A DNA stretch of 64,000 bases from Flavobacterium hydrocarbonoxydans. Lineage in GTDB: Bacteria; Bacteroidota; Bacteroidia; Flavobacteriales; Flavobacteriaceae. The notes below the pieces were generated by a model. The model worked only from the letters and a program-made list of their open reading frames with translations. It was not told the DNA's origin and did no database searches. Numbering within the stretch: position 1 is the stretch's first letter; each line of letters starts with the position of its first letter. The stretch lies in assembly GCF_009789235.1 (NCBI RefSeq), contig NZ_WSTB01000007.1, positions 186,001-250,000 on the forward strand, read 5' to 3'. Below, piece by piece: positions 26,614-35,665 of this stretch. A program made the translations under genes and the position numbers.

Positions 26614-26642
26614 AAAAAAGGCATACGAAATATGCCTTTTTT
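26614..26642. terminator. Bidirectional terminator between the acidic protein gene and the mannan operon
   Basis: A perfect 12-bp stem (26614-26625 with 26631-26642, AAAAAAGGCATA and its complement) encloses the loop CGAAA, with a T-run on the plus strand and an A/T-run on the other. It lies 24 nt after the plus-strand gene and 28 nt after the stop of the converging GH97 gene, so it can end both transcripts. Confidence 0.85.
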
Positions 26643-26670
26643 TTTGTACAACACTTTTAAGTTATTAATT

Positions 26671-28629
26671 TTAAATTTCTTCCAAAACGGCAGCCCATCC
26701 TCCATTTTTAGCCATTTTTACTTCAATGACATTCTTATTATTTACTGTGAAATTCTTTTTCCTGTAATCCATTGCCTGATAACCTGCATTGATACCGTCT
26801 TCAAAAGAAGTTGCCTGATAGGTTTTGCCAGACTTTAAAAAATTTAGATCTAATGTAAACGTTCTTTCTTTTTCGGCACCATTTGTAATTCCGCCAATAA
26901 ACCATTTTGATCCTTTTCTTTTGGCTACAATCGCGTATTGTCCTGCTTTTGCTTCTAATGCTTTGGTTTCATCCCAGGTGGTAGGAACTGCTGTGATAAA
27001 TTCGGTACATTCTTTTTCGCGATAATAAAGCGTTGGATTATCGGCCAGCATTTGAAGACCACTCTCAAAAACCACAAATAAAGCCAACTGATACGCTCTC
27101 GTACCAATGCTTGCAGAATTAGGTCGTTCGGATCTGTAAACTTCCGGCTGCATGCTAATCATGGCACCCGGTGTGTAATCCATAGGGCCAACTGCATTAC
27201 GCATAAAAGGGAGATATAAACTATTATCCGGTTTGCATCCGTCCATCTGTTCCATTCCTCTTACGCCTTCGTATGAGAGTAGATTAGGATATTTATATTC
27301 AAGACCGGCAGGTTTGAAAGCACCATGAAAATCTACAAAAATTTGGTGTTTTGCAGCTTCTTTTACCACCTCTTCATAATAATTAACCATTACCTGATCG
27401 CTGCGATCCATAAAGTCAATTTTGACACCGGCAATTCCCCATTCTTTAAAAGTTTTAAAAAGCTCCCTGTTTTTATCAACGGTAAGCCAGGTAAGCCACA
27501 ACACGATGCCTACTTTTTTTTCTTTACCATAACGAATCAGTTCCTGAACGTCAACATTAGGATTTGGCGAATACGGATCTGTTGTACTATTGGCCCAACC
27601 TTCATCCATAATGATATATTTTATACCAAATTTTGATGCAAAATCGATGTAATATTTATACGTATCTAAATTATAACCTGAAACAAAATTAACGTCCGGT
27701 CCATAGGGTGTGGCGCCATTCCACCATTCCCAGCTGGCTTGTCCTGGTTTTATCCACGACGCCTCTTTGAGTTCGTTTTTTGGAGCCAGTTTTAATGTCA
27801 TTGTGTTCTCGATGAGCTGTTTGTCCTCTTTAGTAATGACAAAATAGCGCCATGGAAAAGTTCTGGTTCCAGCGGTTTTTGCAATGTAATCCGCTTCTTT
27901 TAAAATTTTAACGCTGCGATCACCGTCAGGACCAAATTCTAAAGGCGTTTTTGGAAATGTTGCCGTAATTCCTGCTCCCGTTCCTTTTAGAAACATTGCC
28001 GGATAATCGGATAAATCAGACTCACTTATTAGTATTTTATATTTTTTTGAATCGACTAAAACGGGCAGTGTTGCCATTTTATCAGATGGTTTCCAATCCT
28101 TAACCGTTGTTTTTGAATACGATTCTTCATAAGAGGTTTTAAAACTTTCCGGCTGTTGCAAATGCAGTAGATAATCCTCAGGGAAATTAACTGCAAAATC
28201 TTCGTTTAGGACTTCCATTTCTCCTTTTTTGGCTGTTAGGAAGCGATAGGCAATTCCGTCATCAAAAGCACGAAATTCAACTGAATAACCTCCTTTAAAA
28301 CTTAATACTAAATTATTATAATTATTAGAAACTGATGAAAATTTCAGCGGAACAACAGGTTTTATTATTTCGTTTATTTTATCTGTTTTACTTCCGGAGA
28401 ATTTTGGATTTAATCCTAAACTTTCGCCTTTTAGATGTAATGCTAAATGATTTTTCGCTGCTAGTTCGTCATTACCAATTTTTATAGAATAATAGATTTT
28501 ATCTTCTAAAGCAACTGAAACTTTTATTTCTCCGTTTGGCGAAAGGAGTTCAAACTTTTTTTGCTGCGAATAGCTGTTGCCTAATTGCAATAAAAGAAAC
28601 AGACACGTCAATAGTTTAATTGTTTTCAT
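26671..28629 (-). CDS. GH97 alpha-glycosidase, retaining-type active site
   Basis: The 652-residue protein has a signal peptide (ending NSYSQ), an N-terminal GH97 beta-sandwich starting FELLSPNGEIKVSV, a barrel from about residue 295 (SWEWWNGATPYGP) and a C-terminal beta domain. In the retaining branch of GH97, exemplified by the B. thetaiotaomicron alpha-galactosidase, an Asp nucleophile and a Glu acid/base serve catalysis. Here Asp405 in GVKIDFMD and Glu454 in LLSYEGVRG fit those positions, whereas inverting SusB-type enzymes lack that Asp. It is the last gene of the mannan operon and probably removes alpha-galactosyl or alpha-glucosyl side groups in the periplasm. Confidence 0.9.
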   Translation of the reverse strand: MKTIKLLTCLFLLLQLGNSYSQQKKFELLSPNGEIKVSVALEDKIYYSIKIGNDELAAKNHLALHLKGESLGLNPKFSGSKTDKINEIIKPVVPLKFSSVSNNYNNLVLSFKGGYSVEFRAFDDGIAYRFLTAKKGEMEVLNEDFAVNFPEDYLLHLQQPESFKTSYEESYSKTTVKDWKPSDKMATLPVLVDSKKYKILISESDLSDYPAMFLKGTGAGITATFPKTPLEFGPDGDRSVKILKEADYIAKTAGTRTFPWRYFVITKEDKQLIENTMTLKLAPKNELKEASWIKPGQASWEWWNGATPYGPDVNFVSGYNLDTYKYYIDFASKFGIKYIIMDEGWANSTTDPYSPNPNVDVQELIRYGKEKKVGIVLWLTWLTVDKNRELFKTFKEWGIAGVKIDFMDRSDQVMVNYYEEVVKEAAKHQIFVDFHGAFKPAGLEYKYPNLLSYEGVRGMEQMDGCKPDNSLYLPFMRNAVGPMDYTPGAMISMQPEVYRSERPNSASIGTRAYQLALFVVFESGLQMLADNPTLYYREKECTEFITAVPTTWDETKALEAKAGQYAIVAKRKGSKWFIGGITNGAEKERTFTLDLNFLKSGKTYQATSFEDGINAGYQAMDYRKKNFTVNNKNVIEVKMAKNGGWAAVLEEI

Positions 28630-28647
28630 TTAAAATCGTTTTTAAAC

Positions 28648-28680
28648 AAATAACGTCCCAAAAAAAAAGGGACGTTATTT
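28648..28680 (-). terminator. Intra-operon hairpin between GH92 and GH97 genes
   Basis: AAATAACGTCCC (28648-28659) pairs perfectly with 28669-28680 around a loop of nine A residues (nine T on the coding strand). On the minus strand only a weak ATTTGTTT follows. It looks like an mRNA-stabilising or partial-termination hairpin. Confidence 0.55.
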
Positions 28681-28708
28681 TAATTTATACTTTACTAATA
28701 CATTGCTT

Positions 28709-30889
28709 TTATTTAGTTATCACTTGTATTTCTCCACCATTTTTAAATAAATCGTGCGAAATAAAATAACTGTCAATTTTAGAACCGTTTACTTTTATCG
28801 TTTCCAGATTTCTTTTCCCGTTCGGGTTTTTGATAGTTACTTTTTTTCCAGCCGGAGTTGTCCAGGCCACTTCTTTAAAAATAGGAACTGTAACAATATA
28901 TTCAGGATCTGCCGGAGATAAAGGATACAATCCTAATGCGCCAAAAACATACCAGGACGACATTTCGCCCGCATCATCCATACCGCTCATCGCCAGTTTT
29001 TCTGGTCCGATTCCGTACATGGTCTCTAATATTTCGTCTATTCTTTTTTGTGATTTTTCAGGTTTGTTTATAAAATAATACGAAAACGGCGCTTCGTGAT
29101 CCGGCTGATTTCCGTGACAATACTGCCCAATAAAACCAGAAATATTCCAGGCAATATAATTAGGATTCCATGGTTTTGTAAAGAACTCATCCAGTTTTGC
29201 TTCAAAAGGTTTATCACCTCCGTACAATTTTACCAATCCCGGCATATCGTGTGGTACAAAAAACGATAACTGCCATGCGTTTGCTTCTCTGTACATGTAT
29301 TCATAATAAGGAAATTCAGGATTGAAGGGCGTAACCCATGAACCATCTGCCAGTTTTCCTCTCATAAAAGTCGAAGATTTATCAAATACATTGGCGTAGT
29401 TTTTAGAACGATTAACCAAATCGTTATAATGTTCGGTATCATTGAGTTCTTTGGCTAATAAGGAAAGCGCATGATCGTCATAAGCATATTCTAAGGTTTT
29501 GGTAACCCCTGCATTTGCTTTGGTTTCTACGACAGGGTTTTTAATATCCTGTTCCGTTACATATCCTTTTGCAATATATTCTGCAATATGAGGTCTTGTT
29601 CCTCCTTCTTTATAAGCGTTATTGAGCAACAATTCATAAGCTTTTTTTACATCATAATTTCTGATACCTCTCATGTAAGAACCTGCAATAAAAGATGCTG
29701 CATGATCTCCATGAAAGAATGTTGGCATAAAACCTTTAATCTCTCCTTCGTTAATCATCGAGCTGATAATATCACTGGTAACTTCCGGTGAAAAAATACT
29801 CAGTAAAACCAATTTATTTCTGTAATCGTCCCACAAGGAAGGAAGTGTGTAGTAATGGTAATTTTCTTTACGCACTTTTCCTGCTTCGTCAGTAAATTGT
29901 CCGTTTACATCACTTCGTAAAGCCGGCCACAAAAAGGAACGATAGAGCATGCTGTAAAACATCACATTTTGCTGTTCATTACCACCTTTTACCTGAATTT
30001 TAGAAAGCAGATTTTCCCATTGGGTACTTCCTTCTTCAAAAACTTTAGTGAGGTTTTTATCCCCTACTTCGGCTTTCAGATTTTCGATTGCATTATCAAC
30101 ACTCACAAAAGACAAAGCAATCTTAACCGTTACGGGTTTCGAATCTCCATCTTTTATATTTACCAATGCATAACCGCCTTTTTTAGCGACATCTTTGCTA
30201 TCTATTTTGTCAATCGGACTGCTTAATGTGGCATAAAAATATATTTTTTCGCCTCCGGTTCTCTGAAAACCGCTTACGGCATTTGCACCTTCCTGCTTAA
30301 TTTGCCAGTCGTCAACATTATTATTTGCTTTACCCAGATCAAACAGTACTTTTCGTCCTTTGCTATTTTTAAACGTATATTCGTGTACGCCACAACGCAA
30401 AGTCGAACTTAATTTTACGTGTACATTATAATCTTTTAAATACACTTCATAATAGGCCGGGCTTCCTTTTTCCTGATCATGACTAAAGGCTGATTTGAAC
30501 GGAAATACTGCTCCGTCAGGAACTGGTAAAAGCGGAATGTGACAAAGGTTCCAATGTCCTTTATTGGTGTGTGTAAAGCCTAAAATTTCTTTATCTTCAT
30601 ATTCATAGCCTGCACCGGATCTGTATTTTGTCATGGGGCTTAACTGTACCATTGCATTGGGAACCGATGAACCCGGGAAAACCAATCCAGCCCATACGCG
30701 CATATCTGCCGGTGGTGTATATCCAATAATTTTGGTGTTCAGCAAAGGAGCAGTTCCAATAAACGGATTTACTAAAGCGGTATATTTTCCTTTTGCAGGT
30801 CCTCCTCCGGATTTTTGTGCTGCCGCATTATAGCTGCAAAATGCCATAGCAAGGGCTGCAAGAACAATATTCTTGTTGAATTTTATCAT
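28709..30889 (-). CDS. GH92 exo-alpha-mannosidase, operon copy
   Basis: The 726-residue exported protein (signal peptide ending AAAQ) has the GH92 order. The N-terminal beta-sandwich begins YTALVNPFIGT. The (alpha/alpha)6 domain carries the probable acid Glu near 533 in YREANAW and the paired Asp of GMDDAGEMSSW near 637 that activate the inverting water with calcium. Near residue 595 the +1-subsite motif reads GNQPDHE. A His-Glu pair at this place is associated with alpha-1,2-mannosidases. It removes terminal mannose from mannan side chains, exposing the alpha-1,6 backbone for GH125 and GH76. The gene follows GH125 by 30 nt. Confidence 0.93.
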   Translation of the reverse strand: MIKFNKNIVLAALAMAFCSYNAAAQKSGGGPAKGKYTALVNPFIGTAPLLNTKIIGYTPPADMRVWAGLVFPGSSVPNAMVQLSPMTKYRSGAGYEYEDKEILGFTHTNKGHWNLCHIPLLPVPDGAVFPFKSAFSHDQEKGSPAYYEVYLKDYNVHVKLSSTLRCGVHEYTFKNSKGRKVLFDLGKANNNVDDWQIKQEGANAVSGFQRTGGEKIYFYATLSSPIDKIDSKDVAKKGGYALVNIKDGDSKPVTVKIALSFVSVDNAIENLKAEVGDKNLTKVFEEGSTQWENLLSKIQVKGGNEQQNVMFYSMLYRSFLWPALRSDVNGQFTDEAGKVRKENYHYYTLPSLWDDYRNKLVLLSIFSPEVTSDIISSMINEGEIKGFMPTFFHGDHAASFIAGSYMRGIRNYDVKKAYELLLNNAYKEGGTRPHIAEYIAKGYVTEQDIKNPVVETKANAGVTKTLEYAYDDHALSLLAKELNDTEHYNDLVNRSKNYANVFDKSSTFMRGKLADGSWVTPFNPEFPYYEYMYREANAWQLSFFVPHDMPGLVKLYGGDKPFEAKLDEFFTKPWNPNYIAWNISGFIGQYCHGNQPDHEAPFSYYFINKPEKSQKRIDEILETMYGIGPEKLAMSGMDDAGEMSSWYVFGALGLYPLSPADPEYIVTVPIFKEVAWTTPAGKKVTIKNPNGKRNLETIKVNGSKIDSYFISHDLFKNGGEIQVITK

Positions 30890-30919
30890 TTTATAAAAAT
30901 TAAAACTTATTATAAATAA

Positions 30920-32350
30920 TTATAGTTCAAGTAGTTTTGGATGTTTTTGATAGGTATCCCACAAAAGTTCTCCAAATAAAGTATTCGTCCAGGCAAACCA
31001 TGATCTGGTGAAATTTTTAGCATCATCTTTATGAAAAGATTCGTGCATAAAACCAGTATCACCGTGAGAGGCTTTAAGCATTTTTATACAGTCTTTTATT
31101 TCATTTGGATCCGATGTGGTGTAGGCTCTCATCACTAATGACATTGGCCAGATCATGTCCATCCCAACGTGAGGTCCTCCAACTCCTTCAGCTACTTTCC
31201 CTTTAAAGAAAAATGGATTGTCTTCTGAAAGTATAAATTTTCTGGTGTTTTGATACGTTGGATTATTCACATCAATGGCATCTAAATAAGGAAGACTTAG
31301 TAAACTAGGCACATTTGAATCATCCATAAGTAAGTGGCCTCCAAAACCATCTACTTCAAAAGCAAAAATATCTCCGTATTTAGGATGTTTAACAACTCCG
31401 TATTGCTTAATCGCCTGATCTACTTCATCAGCTAAAGCTCTTAATTCTTTGGCTCCAGCCGAATCCTTTTTAATCGTTTCCAGCATTTCTGCAGCTTGTT
31501 TCATACTCGCTACAATAAAAAAGTTGGATGGAATCAGAAAAGAAAAAACAGTAGCATCATCACTTGGTCTAAAAGCCGAACATACTAAACCAACTGGTTT
31601 TACAGGATATCCATAACCTTTTAGCGGTCTTGTATCGGTAGCAAATTGTGTTGTTCTTTGAAAAGTGTATGGATTTTTACCATCTTTTTGCTGCTGGTCT
31701 TTAAATACCTGAAGTGTTGTTTGAATGGCTTTTACCCAATTTTCATCAAATGGAGAAGTGTCTCCGGTGTTTTTCCAATAATTATAAGCCAGTCGGATAG
31801 GATAACAAAGTGAATCAATTTCGTATTTTCTTTCGTGAACACCCGGTTTCATATCGGTATGATCTGTTGTCCACTCTCCTTTTTTGTTCGGATCATTATA
31901 AAAGGCATTCGCATACGGATCCTTCAAAATATATTCTGTCTGTCTGTTGATAACACCTGCAATCAGGTTTTTCAATTTTGCATCTTTACCGGCAAAAGCC
32001 ATATAAGGCCATACCTGTGCAGAACTGTCTCTCAGCCACATGGCATCAATATCTCCAGTGATTACATACGTATCAGGCCTTCCGTTTTTCTGCGAATAGG
32101 TTACCGTAGTATCAAGGGTATTTGGAAAACAGTTATTAAAAAGCCATCCCAATTCTTTATCTTTTACGTTTTTTTGAAATTCTGCTATTGTTTTCTCAAT
32201 AAATTCACTTTCAAAATTCCTTTTACCTTTAACAACTCTCACTACAGGAAAATCTTTTACCATTTTACTTCCGGCAATTATTTCTGTAGGGTCGATAAGA
32301 GCTAAACTGCTAAATAAAACTGTGTTCTGGATAAATTTTCTTCTTTGCAT
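30920..32350 (-). CDS. GH125 exo-alpha-1,6-mannosidase
   Basis: The 476-residue protein is recognised by the GH125 segments YVITGDIDAMWLRDSSAQVWPYMAF, ERKYEIDSLCYPIRLAYNYW, CSAFRPSDDATVFSFLIPSN and GPHVGMDMIWPMSLVMRAYT. GH125 enzymes are metal-independent inverting alpha-1,6-mannosidases with an (alpha/alpha)6 barrel. The N terminus MQRRKFIQNTVLFSSLAL has a twin-arginine followed by a hydrophobic stretch, so Tat export to the periplasm is plausible. With GH76 and GH92 in the same operon, it should finish backbone mannobiose or oligosaccharides to free mannose. Confidence 0.94.
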   Translation of the reverse strand: MQRRKFIQNTVLFSSLALIDPTEIIAGSKMVKDFPVVRVVKGKRNFESEFIEKTIAEFQKNVKDKELGWLFNNCFPNTLDTTVTYSQKNGRPDTYVITGDIDAMWLRDSSAQVWPYMAFAGKDAKLKNLIAGVINRQTEYILKDPYANAFYNDPNKKGEWTTDHTDMKPGVHERKYEIDSLCYPIRLAYNYWKNTGDTSPFDENWVKAIQTTLQVFKDQQQKDGKNPYTFQRTTQFATDTRPLKGYGYPVKPVGLVCSAFRPSDDATVFSFLIPSNFFIVASMKQAAEMLETIKKDSAGAKELRALADEVDQAIKQYGVVKHPKYGDIFAFEVDGFGGHLLMDDSNVPSLLSLPYLDAIDVNNPTYQNTRKFILSEDNPFFFKGKVAEGVGGPHVGMDMIWPMSLVMRAYTTSDPNEIKDCIKMLKASHGDTGFMHESFHKDDAKNFTRSWFAWTNTLFGELLWDTYQKHPKLLEL

Positions 32351-32444
32351 TGTTTTATACTTTTATAATTTGATTTTGTACTATATTAATTTGGTCAAAT
32401 GTGATTGCTGCTTATAAACTGAAAACTATTTTTCTCTTTTTAAA

Positions 32445-34253
32445 TTAATTATGAATCGAATTAATAACTTCCTTATTTATCTGATTCACTTCAGAAAAAT
32501 TCATTTTATCAACCTTGCGGTCATAGGTCATAAAACCATTTACTTCACCTTCTACATCGGTCGTCTGCGTATATACTGCTGCCGAAAAACCTGATTTAGA
32601 AAGTACCTTTAATTGCTCTGCATATTCTCTGTATTTTGCAGTAGTCTCCTCAATATTTTTAAATTGAGTGTATCCCCAATTTTTATCTGTTTGCCACAAA
32701 TGTCCCGTAACCGGAAGGCCTATTCCTCCATATTCACCTAAAACTGTAATTCTGCGTGCGTCATACAATTTCAATTCTGGACCCGGATAATGGTGAATAT
32801 CTAATATATCTCCCGTTTGAAAATGATTTCCTCCGCTTGATGAATTTACTAATCGGCTTGGGTCATGATTTTTAGTCCATTCTGTAATTTCAACAGTCTT
32901 GAATTGTCCCCAGGCTTCGTTAAACGGAACCCACACCACAATACTTGGATAAGAATATAAATGGTCCATAATCTCCCTCCACTCTTTTTTATAAGTTTCC
33001 TCAGATTGTGCCGTTCTTTTCAGTTCATTCGCATCAAAATATTTGTGCATTTGCCAGATCGGGCCTTCATCACCATTAGGCATATCCTGCCAGACTAAGA
33101 TACCCATTTTATCACAATGTGTGTACCATCTTGCCGGTTCTACTTTGACATGTTTTCTGATCATGTTAAAACCTAATTCTTTTGTTCTCAAAAGATCATA
33201 TTGTAATGCTTCATCTGTAGGCGCTGTGTATAATCCGTCAGGCCACCAACCCTGATCCAGAGGACCAAACTGAAAACAATCTTTATTATTAAGCTGCATT
33301 CTCACAATTCCGTTGCTATCCCTTTTTGAAGAAATTTTACGCATTGCGAAATAACTTTTTACCTCATCGGTTGCTTTTCCTCCGCTGATAAGAGTAACTT
33401 TTATATCATATAAAAAAGGCGCATCCGGCGACCATAATTTTGGGTTATCAATAGGAATTTCTAAAGACTGACCTACCACGCCTTTCTCTGATGCTATTTT
33501 TTTGGCACCATCAAATACCGTAATTTCAATAATATCTCCTACCGAGCTTCCTTCAACTTCTGTCGCAATATTGATTGTATTGCGATCAATGTCTGGCGTT
33601 GTTCTCAGGTTGTTAATGTGTTTTTTGCTCACGGGTTCTAACCAAACCGTCTGCCAAATTCCCGTTACGGGTGTGTACCAGATTCCTTCCGGATTTTTGA
33701 CTTGTTTACCTCTTGGCTGGGTTCCGTCACTGGTTGGATCCCAGACTTTAACTACTAATTTTTGAGATTTTCCGTTTAAGAAAGGTGTTATATTAAAACT
33801 AAAAGGCGTGAATCCTCCGGTATGTGTTCCGATTTTTATATCATTCACCCAAACTTCTGTCTTCCAGTCAACGGCTCCAAAATGCAATAAAATATCTTTA
33901 TTTTTCCAATTCGCATTAATTGTAAAATGGGTTTCATACCATACTTCGTTTTCTGAACCAACTTTTTTCATTACACCTGAAAGGCTTGATTCAACAGCAA
34001 AAGGAACGAGTATTTTTCCATCGTATCCTTTTGGCGCTGTTTGGCCTGTAGGTTGTATTGCGTAGTTCCATAAACCGTTAAGATTTTTCCATTGCGTTCT
34101 TTCCATTATAGGCCTTGGATATTCCGGAAGCGGATTATTCGGATCTACCTGCTCAGCCCATTTTGTTTTAATTTTATCTCCTTGAGGGCTCCATTGTGAA
34201 AAGGATGTAAACCCTATGAAAAGAAAAAAAATAATTGTGATTTTATTCTTCAT
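32445..34253 (-). CDS. GH2-family beta-glycosidase, compact form
   Basis: The 602-residue protein has a signal peptide (ending TSFSQ) and the GH2 order: a jelly-roll domain with VWYETHFTI and GAVDWKTEVWVND, an Ig-like domain, and a TIM barrel. The barrel carries the acid/base Glu in WVPFNEAWGQF and the nucleophile Glu in TVLGEYGGIG. It lacks the extra C-terminal domains of long beta-galactosidases. Substrate could be a beta-mannosyl, beta-galactosyl or beta-glucuronosyl unit; sequence reading cannot decide. In this alpha-mannan operon it probably removes a beta-linked decoration or core sugar. It stands 94 nt upstream of the GH125 gene. Confidence 0.88.
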   Translation of the reverse strand: MKNKITIIFFLFIGFTSFSQWSPQGDKIKTKWAEQVDPNNPLPEYPRPIMERTQWKNLNGLWNYAIQPTGQTAPKGYDGKILVPFAVESSLSGVMKKVGSENEVWYETHFTINANWKNKDILLHFGAVDWKTEVWVNDIKIGTHTGGFTPFSFNITPFLNGKSQKLVVKVWDPTSDGTQPRGKQVKNPEGIWYTPVTGIWQTVWLEPVSKKHINNLRTTPDIDRNTINIATEVEGSSVGDIIEITVFDGAKKIASEKGVVGQSLEIPIDNPKLWSPDAPFLYDIKVTLISGGKATDEVKSYFAMRKISSKRDSNGIVRMQLNNKDCFQFGPLDQGWWPDGLYTAPTDEALQYDLLRTKELGFNMIRKHVKVEPARWYTHCDKMGILVWQDMPNGDEGPIWQMHKYFDANELKRTAQSEETYKKEWREIMDHLYSYPSIVVWVPFNEAWGQFKTVEITEWTKNHDPSRLVNSSSGGNHFQTGDILDIHHYPGPELKLYDARRITVLGEYGGIGLPVTGHLWQTDKNWGYTQFKNIEETTAKYREYAEQLKVLSKSGFSAAVYTQTTDVEGEVNGFMTYDRKVDKMNFSEVNQINKEVINSIHN

Positions 34254-34360
34254 TATACTTTTTTATTTTTTTTTTGAAAGTGCCAAAAATGCTTTTCAAT
34301 GGCTATTTTAATGTCGTCATTGTTTTGTATCCTATTTCGTCAACCGATAAATAGTATAAA

Positions 34361-34388
34361 ACCTGAAGGCTGTTTATTTCCTTCAGGT
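34361..34388 (-). terminator. Intra-operon hairpin between GH76 and GH2 genes
   Basis: ACCTGAAGG (34361-34369) pairs with CCTTCAGGT (34380-34388) and is followed on the minus strand by TTTTATAC. It lies 34 nt after the GH76 stop within the operon, so it may reduce transcription into the enzyme genes downstream. Confidence 0.6.
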
Positions 34389-34422
34389 ACTACAAATTAC
34401 TAAAAAAATACTACTTAATTAA

Positions 34423-35616
34423 TTAATCAAAAAATCCATCTTTATCAAGCTTGGCTGCTGCCTCTATTAGCATAACACCGCTCAATTGAGTTGTTAAATC
34501 TACATTTCCTCCGGCAGAAGGTGCTACTTTCCAGTTATTTCCGGAAAGCATCGAAGGTCTTAAAATTCCTTTTTTATAAAATGATTGTGCGTTAAATTTC
34601 ATGAACGCTGCAAATTTCTCTGTATCTGTAGAGTTAATCGTTGGGTGTTCTGTAAGCTCTGTAAAATAACGTACTAAAATACCTTTGAATAATCCTCCGT
34701 CTCCCTGACCTTCATCTCTAAGAAGCCCTTCAGAAACTAATTTAGGACTCGTTAGAACCGATCTTCCTGACTTTACAGCATCATCCAGATACGTCTGCTC
34801 ATTTGTTGCTTTGTATAATCTTAAACCAGCCCCTATCCATGTACCCATATTATAGGTAAAAACCCAGTCTTTATTAGTCACAATTTCGCCATTTACCTCC
34901 GAAATATTATCCCAAACCAAACCAGAAACAGGATCTACAAGATTATTCTTTTGCCATGCATAAATTTTCTTAGCCCATTCTAAATCATCAGCATCGTTAT
35001 CAATTTCGTACAATCTCATAGCAAGAATTACAGCAGGCCCGTTTGATACCGCATTTTTTTGTTTCGGTGTATCTTGTTTCCAGGTGATACCTCCTCCAAA
35101 AACATCACTCCAGCTCAATTTTAATCTTTCCCATAAAAAATCGGCAACCTCTTTATATTCCTGATCGTCTGTTGCTGCATAAGCACGAAGGCATGAATTT
35201 GCAAGCCAAAGCATATCATCATTAAAAACATTGTTGTAGGTATTTCCGTTTTTAACTTTAATTCCCTGCACCAATGCTTTCATTTTGGTTTTGTAATTTT
35301 CGTCACCTGTTCTTAAATAACCGTCAACAAGAACGTCAAGAACGTGTGCATTTGGCCAATAATGAAAAGTACTGTTTCCGGTATTGTTTTGCACAAAAGT
35401 TCCATTAGATCCTAAATAATTATTATAGGTAGAAAGCTGTAACGAGTCTGCAGTTTGTGCCCAGGTATATTTAAACTCAGGTCCCACTGTTCCGTTTGGG
35501 TCTCGCAACGGAATGGGATCATCCTCACATGATGTAGTCAATAACCCGAATCCTATTACGCAAAGCCAAATGACACTTAAACGTGTTGAAAATAATTTTT
35601 TCATAATATATTTCAT
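34423..35616 (-). CDS. GH76 endo-alpha-1,6-mannanase lipoprotein
   Basis: The 397-residue lipoprotein (lipobox LLTTSC; a second start four codons in is possible) carries the GH76 core. It has HYWPNAHVLDVLVDGYLRTGD and the catalytic Asp pair in YNNVFNDDMLWLANSCLRAY, with later TYNMGTWIGAGLRLY and RYFTELTEHP. GH76 enzymes cut the alpha-1,6-mannan backbone internally with retention. Its anchor and its place just after the SusC-SusD-SusE genes point to the cell surface, where it would make fragments small enough for import. Confidence 0.93.
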   Translation of the reverse strand: MKYIMKKLFSTRLSVIWLCVIGFGLLTTSCEDDPIPLRDPNGTVGPEFKYTWAQTADSLQLSTYNNYLGSNGTFVQNNTGNSTFHYWPNAHVLDVLVDGYLRTGDENYKTKMKALVQGIKVKNGNTYNNVFNDDMLWLANSCLRAYAATDDQEYKEVADFLWERLKLSWSDVFGGGITWKQDTPKQKNAVSNGPAVILAMRLYEIDNDADDLEWAKKIYAWQKNNLVDPVSGLVWDNISEVNGEIVTNKDWVFTYNMGTWIGAGLRLYKATNEQTYLDDAVKSGRSVLTSPKLVSEGLLRDEGQGDGGLFKGILVRYFTELTEHPTINSTDTEKFAAFMKFNAQSFYKKGILRPSMLSGNNWKVAPSAGGNVDLTTQLSGVMLIEAAAKLDKDGFFD

Positions 35617-35623
35617 TTAATAA

Positions 35624-35656
35624 AACGTCTCTCCAAGATCCTCTTAAAGAGACGTT
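35624..35656 (-). terminator. Intra-operon hairpin between susE-like and GH76 genes
   Basis: AACGTCTCT (35624-35632) pairs with AGAGACGTT (35648-35656); a smaller AAGA/TCTT pairing lies inside the loop. It begins 10 nt after the susE-like stop. The following minus-strand sequence TTATTAAAT is a poor T-run, so attenuation or 3'-end protection of the susCDE message is as likely as termination. Confidence 0.55.
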
Positions 35657-35665
35657 ATGGGTTAT

